64,000 nucleotides of DNA from an uncultured Eubacterium sp. (GTDB taxonomy: Bacteria; Bacillota; Clostridia; Oscillospirales; Acutalibacteraceae), in contig UQCC01000005.1 of assembly GCA_900539325.1 (NCBI GenBank), positions 1 to 64,000 of the forward strand, given 5' to 3'. This document shows, in pieces, positions 18,987-28,503 of this stretch. The notes beneath the pieces are model-generated. The model was given only the letters and a program-made list of their open reading frames with translations. It did not search any database and was not told where the DNA came from. Position numbers and translations under genes: made by a program. The first letter of the stretch is position 1, and each line of letters begins with the position of its first letter.

Positions 18987-21900
18987 TTACATCATCCTCC
19001 TTTAATTTTTCAATGGTGTCGGAAAACGAAAGTTCTTCAATTTCCTTCAGTTCAATTTCCTTTCTGTTTGCACAAACAGAGGAATAATCGCAGAATTCAC
19101 AAGTATTGTTATGATTTGTTGAATTAACAGGGTTTTGCATAATTTTACCCATATGAAGTTCAACACCCATCTGCTCAATTAAACTATCAATCTTGCGTGA
19201 AATTCTGCCCATATCCTCAAGGCTGACAATACTTCCGCTGACGCCGCTTTTTGCTGAGCATTTTACATCAATAAACTCGCCTTTTAAATCGTGTTCCATA
19301 TGTTCTGCAATCGGATTTTCTTCGTCATTCAGAACAACTCCGACCATCTTATAAGCATCGCTGTCTTCCTTTAAAACGCTTAAGTCAATATCATTTCTTG
19401 AAACGTTATATATTTTTCTTGAAGAATGGAGATAAAGCACTCCTGCCTCCTTGCCTGCAAGTTCATTGTCGCTTTTGCAAAGAGTGAACAGATACACAAA
19501 CATTTGAAGATTAAGTCCATAGAGAATATCACTCAACTTAAACTTCTTTATTCCGCTTTTGTAATCAACAACACGAACATATTGTTCGCCGTTTTCGGTG
19601 TATGTATCAACACGGTCAATTGAACCACGGATTTGAATTGTACCGCCGTCAGGCAGATTAATAGCCTGCGATTTTACGCTTTCGCCGTTTTCACCGTTGC
19701 CGATTGAAAGTTCAAATGCTTTAGGTTCAAAATCGCAGTTTTCGAATTCTTCACGAAGCCTCAAAACAACACACGAAATGAGCTTTGAAAGATACATAAA
19801 GCGATATTTAAATCTAACCGTAAATTCGCTGTAATCGCCCATTTTGCTTTCAAGATATTGTTTAAGGTACTTCTTCACCTCTGTTTGAATTTGCCTTGAA
19901 TCAAGCTCAATAAGTCCTTTTGAACCATAATCTCTGACAATACATTCCAAAACATAGTGAATTACAGAACCTGTTTCCATAGGATTCATTTCAGCCTTAA
20001 TTCTTGGGCGTGCATTAAGACCGAATTTGCAATAATACTTAAAAGCACATTTATAGTAATCCTCAATTTTTGACACCGACAAATACATATCGTTTTTAAA
20101 AAGTTTTCGTGCCAAATCGGGATTTTTGATAATTATATCTTCATTTTTTGAAAGACGCTCAACTGCTGAAAGTCGACTTTCAAATTCGGGTTTATCGGCA
20201 AAATACTCTTTCAATGTTGCGATAAACTCTGTGTTATCATCAAAATTTGAAGCGAGAATTTCAAAAGTATTGGCATCAGTTTCCGCAGCCGAAACGGAAT
20301 ATTCGGCTTCGGCAGAATGAACCTCCAAATTAGGAAAAATATTCTTCAGTTCGCTGACAATAATGCTCTCGGAACCATCGGCAGAGCCGTTTCTGAACGA
20401 AACAAACAATTTGTCGCTCGGAGCGGAAAGAGCCATATAAGCAAAATACTTTTCCTGTGCATTAAGAGTTTCGCCGTAAGCGTAGAGTTTGAATTTGTTT
20501 TCAATAAGAATATTTCTGTCACTTTCGGACAACAAGCCGGACGAAGAGAAGCTCTGAGGGAATTCGCCCTCATTTGCACCCACAACAAAAACAGCATAAG
20601 GATTGTTGCATCTTATTCTGTCTGCCGAACCGATTTGAACATTGTCAAGGCCTGACGGTATATTTCCTAAATCCTCGTTCATAATCATAAGATTGAACAG
20701 CTTATAAAATTCCTTAACAGTAATATTTTCGTCATCGGAAATTGTGGCAAGCTTGTCAAGAATATCCATAAGCAAATCCCACACTCTGCCCTGTTCAAAG
20801 GCAAGGACTGACTTACCGTTGTCGTTAAGCGATTGTGCAAGCCCACGAAGTTTATCATCAACAGAAAAATCAATAAGTGTAAAATAAATTGCCCTGCAAA
20901 TATCGGCAGAATTTTTCTTTTTGCATGCCGAATTAAATTTTTGAAGTCTGTCAACAACATACTCACGGCTTTTGTTAATTGCTTCAAGTTTTTTCAAATC
21001 ATTATCGGACATTTCCTCGGAAAAGCCTTTTGGAGAATTTGAAAATTCCTTTTTCCACTTCGAGCCTTTGATATTCCAAATAAAAGCATAGTTTTCAAGT
21101 TCGTTGACAGCCTCGTCATCAAGAGCAGTCAACCCTGTTTTAAGCATAGAAAAGATGTCGTTTGACGACAAAGAATATATACTGCACCTCATCAAGAAGT
21201 TTACAAACATAATGAGTGGCTCGGATGAAATATTCTGCCTTTCGTCATTGAAATAAGGAATGTTATATTTTGAAAAAGAAAACTGAAGTTCCTTTTGATA
21301 TTTATCCAAATCTCTGCAAATAACCGCTATATCAGACGCTTTGACGCCCGAACGAAGCAATTTTGAAATCCTGTCGGACACAAAATCACATTCATCTGTA
21401 ACCGACTTTGCACCATAAAGCTCAATGTTTTGCGGAATATCACCGGAAGTATTTTTCACATTTGAAAACACAAATTTTTCAGAAAGTATAAGTTCATCAT
21501 TATTAAATCTGTGATTTTCTTTAAGATAAATAGGTTCAAGCATTGAAGTGCCTGCATTTTCAGCCGCTTCTCTCAAATAATTGATGTTGTTATTTACATA
21601 GGAAAACAAATTAAATTTATCATTATTAATATGCGAATCGGTACAAAAAGTCACATAAACAGCCTTTGCCTGCGACAAAATCACCTCAAGAATTTTGTAT
21701 TCCTGTGCAACAAAGCCGTTAAAACCGTCTATAAAAACAGTTCTGCCTACAAAATAATCAAGGTCAACAAGTTTTGTATAAAGTCGGGTTAACTCACTTG
21801 CACCGTCAAGAAATTTGCCGTCAATATACAAATCATATGCAGACATAATAAGAGAAATGTCGTGAAGTTTTTGCGACAAAGTTTCTTTTTCGGTATTGAC

Positions 21901-22323
21901 AGAAGCCTGCATAATATCTTTAGCACCGACACGACAAGACTTCATTTCATCATAAATATTGATTGCCGAATTGATAAAAGCAACATTATCAATATTTTTA
22001 CCGAACAGTTTGAGTTCGTCTTTTATATTCTCACAAGCCTTTTTGAAAACAACAGCCTTTGCACCTTTGGTGAGAATGGGAAGAGGAGCAGAACCGTATC
22101 TGCGTGAGATTTCATTTGACAAACGGGAAAAAGAGCCGTTTTCTACCGAATTGACCCTACTTTCTCCCAAATCTTTCAGGAGTCGCCTTTCACTGATAAA
22201 CGAATATTGCTCCGGAGTAAGCAAAAGGATATTTTGTTCTCCGTTTTCAACAAGTTTCTTTATCTGCGAAAAGACATATTCAGTTTTACCACTGCCGGAA
22301 CGGCCGAGTATAAGCTGTAACAT
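18979..22323 (-). CDS. addB: ATP-dependent helicase/nuclease subunit B
   Basis: Partner of AddA, with an inactive helicase fold that scans for Chi and a second nuclease domain. Walker A GRSGSGKT is at 7-14. The nuclease region has the IRGSIDRVDTY and VVDYKSGIKKF blocks. The iron-sulphur staple typical for AddB is present: a Cys in YYKCAFKYYC, plus the C-terminal CEFCDYSSVC. Length 1114 aa is normal. CGGAGG precedes the ATG. Confidence 0.96.
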   Translation of the reverse strand: MLQLILGRSGSGKTEYVFSQIKKLVENGEQNILLLTPEQYSFISERRLLKDLGESRVNSVENGSFSRLSNEISRRYGSAPLPILTKGAKAVVFKKACENIKDELKLFGKNIDNVAFINSAINIYDEMKSCRVGAKDIMQASVNTEKETLSQKLHDISLIMSAYDLYIDGKFLDGASELTRLYTKLVDLDYFVGRTVFIDGFNGFVAQEYKILEVILSQAKAVYVTFCTDSHINNDKFNLFSYVNNNINYLREAAENAGTSMLEPIYLKENHRFNNDELILSEKFVFSNVKNTSGDIPQNIELYGAKSVTDECDFVSDRISKLLRSGVKASDIAVICRDLDKYQKELQFSFSKYNIPYFNDERQNISSEPLIMFVNFLMRCSIYSLSSNDIFSMLKTGLTALDDEAVNELENYAFIWNIKGSKWKKEFSNSPKGFSEEMSDNDLKKLEAINKSREYVVDRLQKFNSACKKKNSADICRAIYFTLIDFSVDDKLRGLAQSLNDNGKSVLAFEQGRVWDLLMDILDKLATISDDENITVKEFYKLFNLMIMNEDLGNIPSGLDNVQIGSADRIRCNNPYAVFVVGANEGEFPQSFSSSGLLSESDRNILIENKFKLYAYGETLNAQEKYFAYMALSAPSDKLFVSFRNGSADGSESIIVSELKNIFPNLEVHSAEAEYSVSAAETDANTFEILASNFDDNTEFIATLKEYFADKPEFESRLSAVERLSKNEDIIIKNPDLARKLFKNDMYLSVSKIEDYYKCAFKYYCKFGLNARPRIKAEMNPMETGSVIHYVLECIVRDYGSKGLIELDSRQIQTEVKKYLKQYLESKMGDYSEFTVRFKYRFMYLSKLISCVVLRLREEFENCDFEPKAFELSIGNGENGESVKSQAINLPDGGTIQIRGSIDRVDTYTENGEQYVRVVDYKSGIKKFKLSDILYGLNLQMFVYLFTLCKSDNELAGKEAGVLYLHSSRKIYNVSRNDIDLSVLKEDSDAYKMVGVVLNDEENPIAEHMEHDLKGEFIDVKCSAKSGVSGSIVSLEDMGRISRKIDSLIEQMGVELHMGKIMQNPVNSTNHNNTCEFCDYSSVCANRKEIELKEIEELSFSDTIEKLKEDDVND

Positions 22324-22328
22324 ATCAA

Positions 22329-23039
22329 TTATTCCTCCGGCTTAATCAAACCTTCAAGCATCATTTTTTCGTGTGCTTCAATCATAAACTCGTACATAGG
22401 ACGAGCAATATCAAAAGCGAGTCTCATCTCGTCAATAATTGCGCTTGACGCTATTCTGCTCATATCAACACTGTTATATGTGAACGAAAAGTTTTTCGCA
22501 AGCAAATAAGGTTTTAAATCCTTTGGAGCATCGGGATAAACTTCTTTTTTATAAAAATCTTTTGTTTCAAAGGTAAAACCTGCATCTTCACACGCCTTCA
22601 GTGCTTTTCTGAATCTTTTTGGCTGTTCAACAATCATTTGATGAACAAGCCTGAAATCACTTGCTTTCCAAGTCCAAAAAACAAGACCGTAGCCGTAACA
22701 ATTCGGATAGAATTCAAAATAATAAAAAGGTGCAGACGGATATTCTTTTTTATATCTTCTGAAGAACACCCACATATTTTCTCTGTACTTGATTTTAGAG
22801 CGATTGCCCCTTGTATCTCTGTGAATACGGGAATGAACTCTGACAGGGTCAAGATACATTTTGTCATCAATATCAAACAGCACATCAGACATATCAAGAA
22901 CCATTTGGCGAAGCGGAACGGTAATACCCTGTTTAAGTTCTTCCTTATGTTCCTCATAAAACGGTTTTGAATCGTTAAAACGATTGAGACAAAGAAGCTC
23001 AATACTTTCGGGTTTTATTCCTTTATAATTATATTCCAC
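22329..23039 (-). CDS. DUF2461 family protein
   Basis: A 236-aa cytoplasmic protein of the DUF2461/TIGR02453 type. Typical blocks are FYEEHKEELKQGITVPLRQM near the start, then RVHSRIHRDTR, and a conserved YYFEFYPNCYGYGLVFW strand. The function of the family is unknown. It starts with GTG, overlapping the upstream gene by 11 bp; AAGGGG lies about ten bases before it. Confidence 0.8.
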   Translation of the reverse strand: MEYNYKGIKPESIELLCLNRFNDSKPFYEEHKEELKQGITVPLRQMVLDMSDVLFDIDDKMYLDPVRVHSRIHRDTRGNRSKIKYRENMWVFFRRYKKEYPSAPFYYFEFYPNCYGYGLVFWTWKASDFRLVHQMIVEQPKRFRKALKACEDAGFTFETKDFYKKEVYPDAPKDLKPYLLAKNFSFTYNSVDMSRIASSAIIDEMRLAFDIARPMYEFMIEAHEKMMLEGLIKPEE

Positions 23040-24300
23040 CTTTTAACAACCCCTTATTAAGCATAGATTGTGCTGCAAGTTTGGCACAAATTTTTGCCGA
23101 ATGAAAATTAAGTCCACCCTGAATCCAAGCGTAAAACGGCTCTCGAATAGGAGCATCGGCAGACAATTCGATTGATGAGCCTAATGTAAAGGCACCTGCT
23201 GCCATAACAACCTTGCTGTCATAGCCCGGCATATCCCACGGCTCCGGCAAAACAAAACTGTCAATCGGACTGCCGCTTTGAACGCCCTGACAAAAAGCAA
23301 CAAGACTTTCTTCGTTTTCAAGACCGAGGCACTGAACAATATCGCCTCTTTTTTCGTTATACTTTGGTGTTACATCATAACCGAAACCCTCAAAAAGAGC
23401 TGAGATATAAACAGCACTTTTAAGAGCTTCACCAACAGTGTGCGGAGCAAAGAACAAGCCCATATAAAGTTCTCTGTTCATACCGATTGTGCAACCAACC
23501 TCTTTGCCAAGTCCCGGAGTAGTAAGCCTATAAGCACATTTTTCGACCAAATCGTGTCTACCTGCAATGTAACCGCCTGTACTTGCAATACCGCCGCCTG
23601 CATTTTTGATGAGTGAGCCTGCAATTAAATCCGCACCGACCTCGCAAGGTTCAAGTTTTTGAGTAAACTCACCGTAGCAGTTATCAACCATAACTATAAC
23701 ATTTGGATTTTTAGCCTTTACTGTTTTAACAATATCGGCAATCACCTCAACGGTGAGCGACGGACGAAGTTCATAGCCTCTGCTTCGTTGAATATAAACC
23801 ATAGTCACGCTGTCATCAACAGCATTTTTGATAGCTTCCAAATCAGGCACATTATCCTTCAAAGCGACCTCATCATATTCAACTCCGAATTCTTTTAATG
23901 AACCCATTCCCTCGCCTGAAATACCGATTACATTATGTATGGTATCATACGGTGTGCCGGTTACGCAAAGCATTTTGTTGCCCGGACGAAGCACGCCGAA
24001 AAGTGCAGTTGCAAGGGTGTGAGTTCCGCAAGTGAAGTTATGACGAACAAGAGCGTCCTCTGCACCGAAAACCTGTGCCCATACTTTATCAAGAGTTTCT
24101 CTGCCACGGTCACCGTAACCGTAGCCTGTTGATGATGCAAAATGACTTTCGGATATACCATTATCAATAAAAGCCTTTTGCACCTTGAGTTGATTATATT
24201 CTGTTATTTCATCAATATATTTAAAGGCATCTTTGCACTTTTCAAGTGCTTCCTGAGAATTTGCCTCTATTTTTTCATCAATATTAAAAAAAGGATTCAT
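23029..24300 (-). CDS. PLP-dependent enzyme of the methionine gamma-lyase-like (YnbB, 'aluminium resistance') family
   Basis: Fold type I PLP enzyme, 423 aa. The cofactor lysine is Lys232 in AGSLIKNAGGG, the aspartate binding the pyridine nitrogen is Asp206 (VMVDNCYGEF), and a glycine-rich strand TGYGYGDRGRE precedes them. The family is usually named a cysteine/methionine C-S lyase; direct enzymology is sparse, so the substrate is inferred. The ATG chosen overlaps the GNAT stop codon (ATGA) and has GGAG eight bases upstream. An ATG five codons earlier has no good Shine-Dalgarno. Confidence 0.85.
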   Translation of the reverse strand: MNPFFNIDEKIEANSQEALEKCKDAFKYIDEITEYNQLKVQKAFIDNGISESHFASSTGYGYGDRGRETLDKVWAQVFGAEDALVRHNFTCGTHTLATALFGVLRPGNKMLCVTGTPYDTIHNVIGISGEGMGSLKEFGVEYDEVALKDNVPDLEAIKNAVDDSVTMVYIQRSRGYELRPSLTVEVIADIVKTVKAKNPNVIVMVDNCYGEFTQKLEPCEVGADLIAGSLIKNAGGGIASTGGYIAGRHDLVEKCAYRLTTPGLGKEVGCTIGMNRELYMGLFFAPHTVGEALKSAVYISALFEGFGYDVTPKYNEKRGDIVQCLGLENEESLVAFCQGVQSGSPIDSFVLPEPWDMPGYDSKVVMAAGAFTLGSSIELSADAPIREPFYAWIQGGLNFHSAKICAKLAAQSMLNKGLLKGGI

Positions 24301-25016
24301 CTGTACATTCTCCATACACCAATATTTTCAAATCCGAGTTCATTGTAAAAATGCTCGTTTAAATTCTGCTCACGCATAATATAGACAGCGTTCTTCACAT
24401 CAGAGCATATATATTTTACAAGCTGGCCGCCATATCCCATACGCCTGAATTCATCTGCCGTTCTTACGGCTGTAAGCACACCGTAGCCGTCATAAATTGA
24501 TGACAAAATACCGCTTGAAATGATATTTCCGTCAAAATTCAAGGTATATGCCTTGGCTGTGTTATGCCTAATTCTATGGCTGACATCAACATACCAAGCC
24601 TTGAAATCCTGACCGTCATAATCCACAAAATTGAAGAGGTCCATAAGTTTTGGGTATTCATCAATTTCTGCTCCGTGAACAATGCTTTCCAGCTTGTGCT
24701 CACACGACATAATTACGCCCTCATCATACTTTGCACCGAATTCAAAAGCAGGGTCGCACAAAATAGCACCGTGACCGGTTATGCAAAAAAATCTTACAAA
24801 TTCCGCATTGTCAAAGCCGTCATCAAGTGCAAGGGTTATGTCGTTGTCAAGCCGTGAGAGAATCGCCGTAATTTTGCCGTCAATAATTTGACGATAAAAC
24901 GTTGCAAAGTGATATTTTGTTCCATAGGACTCAAGCAGTGACAACACCCTGATTGAGTAGATGTCACGCTTTGTCCATTCGTTAAATTGTTCTGCTGAGT
25001 CTATTATTTCTATCAT
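24297..25016 (-). CDS. GNAT-family acetyltransferase with N-terminal extension
   Basis: A 239-aa protein. The C-terminal half (about 120-239) carries the GNAT core, with VLTAVRTADEFRRMGYGGQLVKYI as the acetyl-CoA motif and a closing FYNELGFENIGVWRMYR. The N-terminal half (LRFFCITGHGAIL-like strand around 75-90) is not recognised but is common in clostridial relatives. No clear Shine-Dalgarno precedes its ATG. Its stop is translationally coupled to the PLP enzyme. Confidence 0.78.
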   Translation of the reverse strand: MIEIIDSAEQFNEWTKRDIYSIRVLSLLESYGTKYHFATFYRQIIDGKITAILSRLDNDITLALDDGFDNAEFVRFFCITGHGAILCDPAFEFGAKYDEGVIMSCEHKLESIVHGAEIDEYPKLMDLFNFVDYDGQDFKAWYVDVSHRIRHNTAKAYTLNFDGNIISSGILSSIYDGYGVLTAVRTADEFRRMGYGGQLVKYICSDVKNAVYIMREQNLNEHFYNELGFENIGVWRMYR

Positions 25017-25042
25017 AAATTTATTAAGGCATACCTATTTGA

Positions 25043-26050
25043 TTAATCGGTCAATTTAGGTAACAATGCCTTTAGTAATCTCCTTGTTTCATCTATGTCG
25101 GATGCTTTAACTACGCTTGCGCCCGAATGAATATAGCGAGTTGGAAGCGAAATTGCCATAACTCTTGCTCCGTCACCGCTTGTTTGAATTGCACCTGCGT
25201 CATTGCCGCCTGCAACAGCTGTTTTTGTTTGAGCAGGAATATTGTTTTCCTTTGCAACGGTAAAACCGAGTTCAAACAGTTCTCGGTCATAAATCGTACG
25301 GTTATCCATAAACGAAATTACAGGACCGTCACCGAGGACACAAACTCTGTTTGCACCGGATACCCCGTCCAAATCCGCCGCAGTTGTGGATTCGAGCACT
25401 ATTGAAATATCTGCATCAACAGCATATGAAGTGCATTTTGAGCCACGAAGTCCGACTTCTTCCTGAACATTAAAGCAAAATACCGTATCATATTCAAGTT
25501 CACTTTTTATAAGTTCAATCATCAGCATACAGCCGATACGGTCATCGAGTGCCTTTGCCTTGATATATCCGTTTCCGAGTTCAACATAATCGCAGTCAAA
25601 ATATGCAAAATCGCCGAGTGACACATATTGCTCCGCCTCGTCTTTTGAAGTTGCACCGATGTCGATAAGCAAATCATCAAAACTCGGGCAACTGTCCTTT
25701 TCATCAGAAGAAAGAAGATGAAAAGCCTTATCGCCGATTACGCCTTTAACAGCTTTTTTGCCAACTGTAACAATTCGGTCAAGGCAAACTCTGCTGTCTA
25801 TACCGCCGACAGAAGTAAAACGCAAATAGCCGTCATCGGTTATGCCTGTTACAATAAATCCGACCTCGTCCATATGGGCGTTGATACTAATCTTTTGCTT
25901 GGGTGCTTTTTTGCCCTTTTTATAAGCAATAATCGACCCCATATTATCAACCGAATATTCACAATAATCCTTAATTTGAGTGATAATATAATCTCGTACC
26001 TTGCCCTCGTCACCCGAAGTGCCGTTAATAAGACACAATTCCTTAAGCAT
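25043..26050 (-). CDS. M42-family metallopeptidase (second of a tandem pair)
   Basis: Dinuclear-metal aminopeptidase or endoglucanase-like peptidase of the M42 clan. Ligand and catalytic blocks in order: INAHMDEVG, KALDDRIGC, NVQEEVGLRG, VLESTT and PTRYIHS. At 335 aa it has the usual length, with the inserted beta-barrel domain around 70-160. M42 enzymes typically form dodecamers and trim peptides. Start overlaps the first M42 gene by 8 bp. Confidence 0.9.
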   Translation of the reverse strand: MLKELCLINGTSGDEGKVRDYIITQIKDYCEYSVDNMGSIIAYKKGKKAPKQKISINAHMDEVGFIVTGITDDGYLRFTSVGGIDSRVCLDRIVTVGKKAVKGVIGDKAFHLLSSDEKDSCPSFDDLLIDIGATSKDEAEQYVSLGDFAYFDCDYVELGNGYIKAKALDDRIGCMLMIELIKSELEYDTVFCFNVQEEVGLRGSKCTSYAVDADISIVLESTTAADLDGVSGANRVCVLGDGPVISFMDNRTIYDRELFELGFTVAKENNIPAQTKTAVAGGNDAGAIQTSGDGARVMAISLPTRYIHSGASVVKASDIDETRRLLKALLPKLTD

Positions 26051-27059
26051 TTACATCACCCACGCTTTCCTTGATATATTCGCATATCAAATCGGCTGTT
26101 GCTTCAACATCCTTTGTATCAACAATTTCAATCGGTGAGTGCATATATTTTTCAGGGATTGAAAGAAGCGAAGTTTTTATTCCGCACTGATTGATAGTGA
26201 TCACATCGGCATTTGTGCCTGTGTGACCTCCGCCCATAACCTCTATTTGATAAGGAATATTCTTAGTCTTTGCAATCTCTTGCATTTTGTTTGACATAGT
26301 GTTATCCAAAATCGGAGAAACACCAACCATAACGCCCTTGCCGATTTCGCCACAGTCTGATTTTTTACATTTTGGAGTGTAGCCGAAAGACACATCAACA
26401 ACAATCGCTTCATCAACATCTTTGCCGTAAGCAACAGTCTTTGCACCTCTTGTGCCGACTTCCTCCTGTGAAGAAAAGCAAACGGTTATCTTTGCATCAA
26501 CATTTTTTAGTTTTTCAACTGCAAGTAAGATTGAAGCAACACCGCTTCTGTCGTCAAGAACATTTGAGCAAACCTGTGTGCCGACAAGTTCATTGAAATT
26601 ACGCTTGAATGTTACACGGTCACCGAGAGAAATAACTTTCTCCGCTTCAGCCTTTGTCATACCGACATCAATTGCGATTTCGTCAATCTTTGGCGGTTTT
26701 TTCTCACCTGATTTTTGGAGATGAGGAGGCAAGTTTGAAATAACTCCCCTGACCTCTTTTTTGCCCCACACGGAAACTTCGCTTGCAAGGAGCATACGCT
26801 CATCAATTCCGCCGCATTTGTCAACCTTGATGAAGCCGTCATCGGTAATTGATTTAACGATAAATCCGATTTCGTCAAGATGAGCATCAAGCAAAAAATG
26901 CTTACCTTTGCCGAAGGTACAAACAACATTGTTCATATCGTCAACCGTAACTTCACCGTACTGCCTGAGCATATCGGCAAGCAAGGCTGACACATTATTT
27001 TCCATACCGCTGACACCGACTGCTGATGTCAGTTTTTTCAATAGTTCAGTAGTATTCAT
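26043..27059 (-). CDS. M42-family metallopeptidase (first of a tandem pair)
   Basis: A 338-aa M42 peptidase, related to its downstream neighbour. Metal and catalytic blocks: LDAHLDEIG, NVLDDRSG, SSQEEVGTRGAK, VVDVSFG and PEKYMHSPIE. The start was placed at MNTTELLKK, two bases after the murD stop; the longer frame would read back into murD. Tandem copies suggest either different peptide specificities or a mixed oligomer. Confidence 0.9.
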   Translation of the reverse strand: MNTTELLKKLTSAVGVSGMENNVSALLADMLRQYGEVTVDDMNNVVCTFGKGKHFLLDAHLDEIGFIVKSITDDGFIKVDKCGGIDERMLLASEVSVWGKKEVRGVISNLPPHLQKSGEKKPPKIDEIAIDVGMTKAEAEKVISLGDRVTFKRNFNELVGTQVCSNVLDDRSGVASILLAVEKLKNVDAKITVCFSSQEEVGTRGAKTVAYGKDVDEAIVVDVSFGYTPKCKKSDCGEIGKGVMVGVSPILDNTMSNKMQEIAKTKNIPYQIEVMGGGHTGTNADVITINQCGIKTSLLSIPEKYMHSPIEIVDTKDVEATADLICEYIKESVGDVNA

Positions 27060-27060
27060 A

Positions 27061-28482
27061 TCAAAACTCATTAACCAATCTTTTAAATTCTCTGCCTCTG
27101 TATTCAAATGTTTTGAACTGGTCAAAAGCCGGACACGCAGGACAGAGCGAAACTATGTCGCCCGGCTGTGCCTTGGACTTGGCAACCTCAAGAGCCTCTG
27201 CCATTGTAGGCACTTTTTCAATTACGATACCGCTATCCTTATAATTCGGGTCGGCAATAATTGTATCGTAAATCTTGTCTGCGGTTGCACCATTGAGAAC
27301 AAGAAGTTTTACATATTTAAGGATATACGGCACCATTTCGAACATATCGTTACCCTTGTCGCTTCCGCCCATAAGGACAATGATTTTTGTACCGAATGCC
27401 TTTAATCCGCTGATTACACGGCTTGGTGAAGTTGCGATAGAATCGTTATAATACTTTACTCCGTCAAACTCTCTGACAAACTCGATTCTATGCTCAACAC
27501 CGCCAAAGGTCTGTGCAATTTTTTTGATTGTGTCAACACCGACCATTCCCCAAACGGCAGAAATTGCAGTGCAATAATTTTCAACATTGTGCATGCCCGG
27601 AATGATGATATCCGACTTGTTCATAACAAGAGTTTTCTTACCGTTTTCTACATAATAAATATTGCCGTTTTCGTCCATATAAGTGCCGTTTTCAACAGGA
27701 TGCTTGATTGAAAATTCAAAGAGCTGTCCTCTTACATCATATCTCATATCGTGATAAACGCTGTTGCCGATTGAATAATCGCAATCCGCATTGAGCACGG
27801 TGCGTTGTGAAGCGTTTTGATAAATCAAGACATTACGCTTTGCGTCAACATATTCATCAAGGCTGATGTGATGGTCTTGGTGTGTACATTCAATATTTGT
27901 CACAACCGCAACATCGGGCTTGTTTTTCATATTACCCATTGTAAGAAGTTGGAACGATGAAAGCTCAACAACAGCTATATCGTCTTTGGTTATTTCATCA
28001 AGGCACGGCATAAGAGCTTTGCCGATATTTCCGCCGAGGAACACCTTGTAGCCCTCTGCTTCAAGCATTTTTGAAATGAGTGTTGTTGTGGTAGTTTTTC
28101 CATTTGAGCCTGTAACCGCAAAAATCTTTGACGGGCAGTATTTGAAAAACACTTCCATTTCTGTTGTGACAGTTTGTCCTCTTTTGATACATTCGCCAAT
28201 CCAAGGATTTTGAAACGGCAGAATTCCGTGAGAACGAAAAACAATATCCATCTGCGGCAAAACATCAAGATAATGCTCGCCGAGTGAGAAATTAACGCCC
28301 AAACTTTCAAGACGCTTGCAAACATCCTCACCGATATACTTTTTATCTCGCATATCGCAAGCATAGGTTTCTATCCCGTTTTTTGCCAAAAATTCGGCAC
28401 ACGGAGTGTTTGCAACCCCCATACCCACAAATGCAACTTTTTTGCCTTTTATTGAATTTATATATTCTTCAGCCGGTGTCAT
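27061..28482 (-). CDS. murD: UDP-N-acetylmuramoylalanine--D-glutamate ligase
   Basis: Adds D-Glu to the growing peptidoglycan precursor in the cytoplasm. A Rossmann-like N-terminal domain (KVAFVGMGVANTPCAEF) leads to the ATP loop GSNGKTTT (125-132), a central domain with ELSSFQL and NIECTHQDHH, and the C-terminal ligase domain with IATSPSRVISGL and MGGSDKG. The C-terminal signature reads LCPACPAFDQF where many homologues have LSPACASFD. AAGGAGGCGG precedes the ATG. It is not in a dcw-type cluster here. Confidence 0.95.
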   Translation of the reverse strand: MTPAEEYINSIKGKKVAFVGMGVANTPCAEFLAKNGIETYACDMRDKKYIGEDVCKRLESLGVNFSLGEHYLDVLPQMDIVFRSHGILPFQNPWIGECIKRGQTVTTEMEVFFKYCPSKIFAVTGSNGKTTTTTLISKMLEAEGYKVFLGGNIGKALMPCLDEITKDDIAVVELSSFQLLTMGNMKNKPDVAVVTNIECTHQDHHISLDEYVDAKRNVLIYQNASQRTVLNADCDYSIGNSVYHDMRYDVRGQLFEFSIKHPVENGTYMDENGNIYYVENGKKTLVMNKSDIIIPGMHNVENYCTAISAVWGMVGVDTIKKIAQTFGGVEHRIEFVREFDGVKYYNDSIATSPSRVISGLKAFGTKIIVLMGGSDKGNDMFEMVPYILKYVKLLVLNGATADKIYDTIIADPNYKDSGIVIEKVPTMAEALEVAKSKAQPGDIVSLCPACPAFDQFKTFEYRGREFKRLVNEF

Positions 28483-28503
28483 AAAACCGCCTCCTTAAAA
28501 TTA

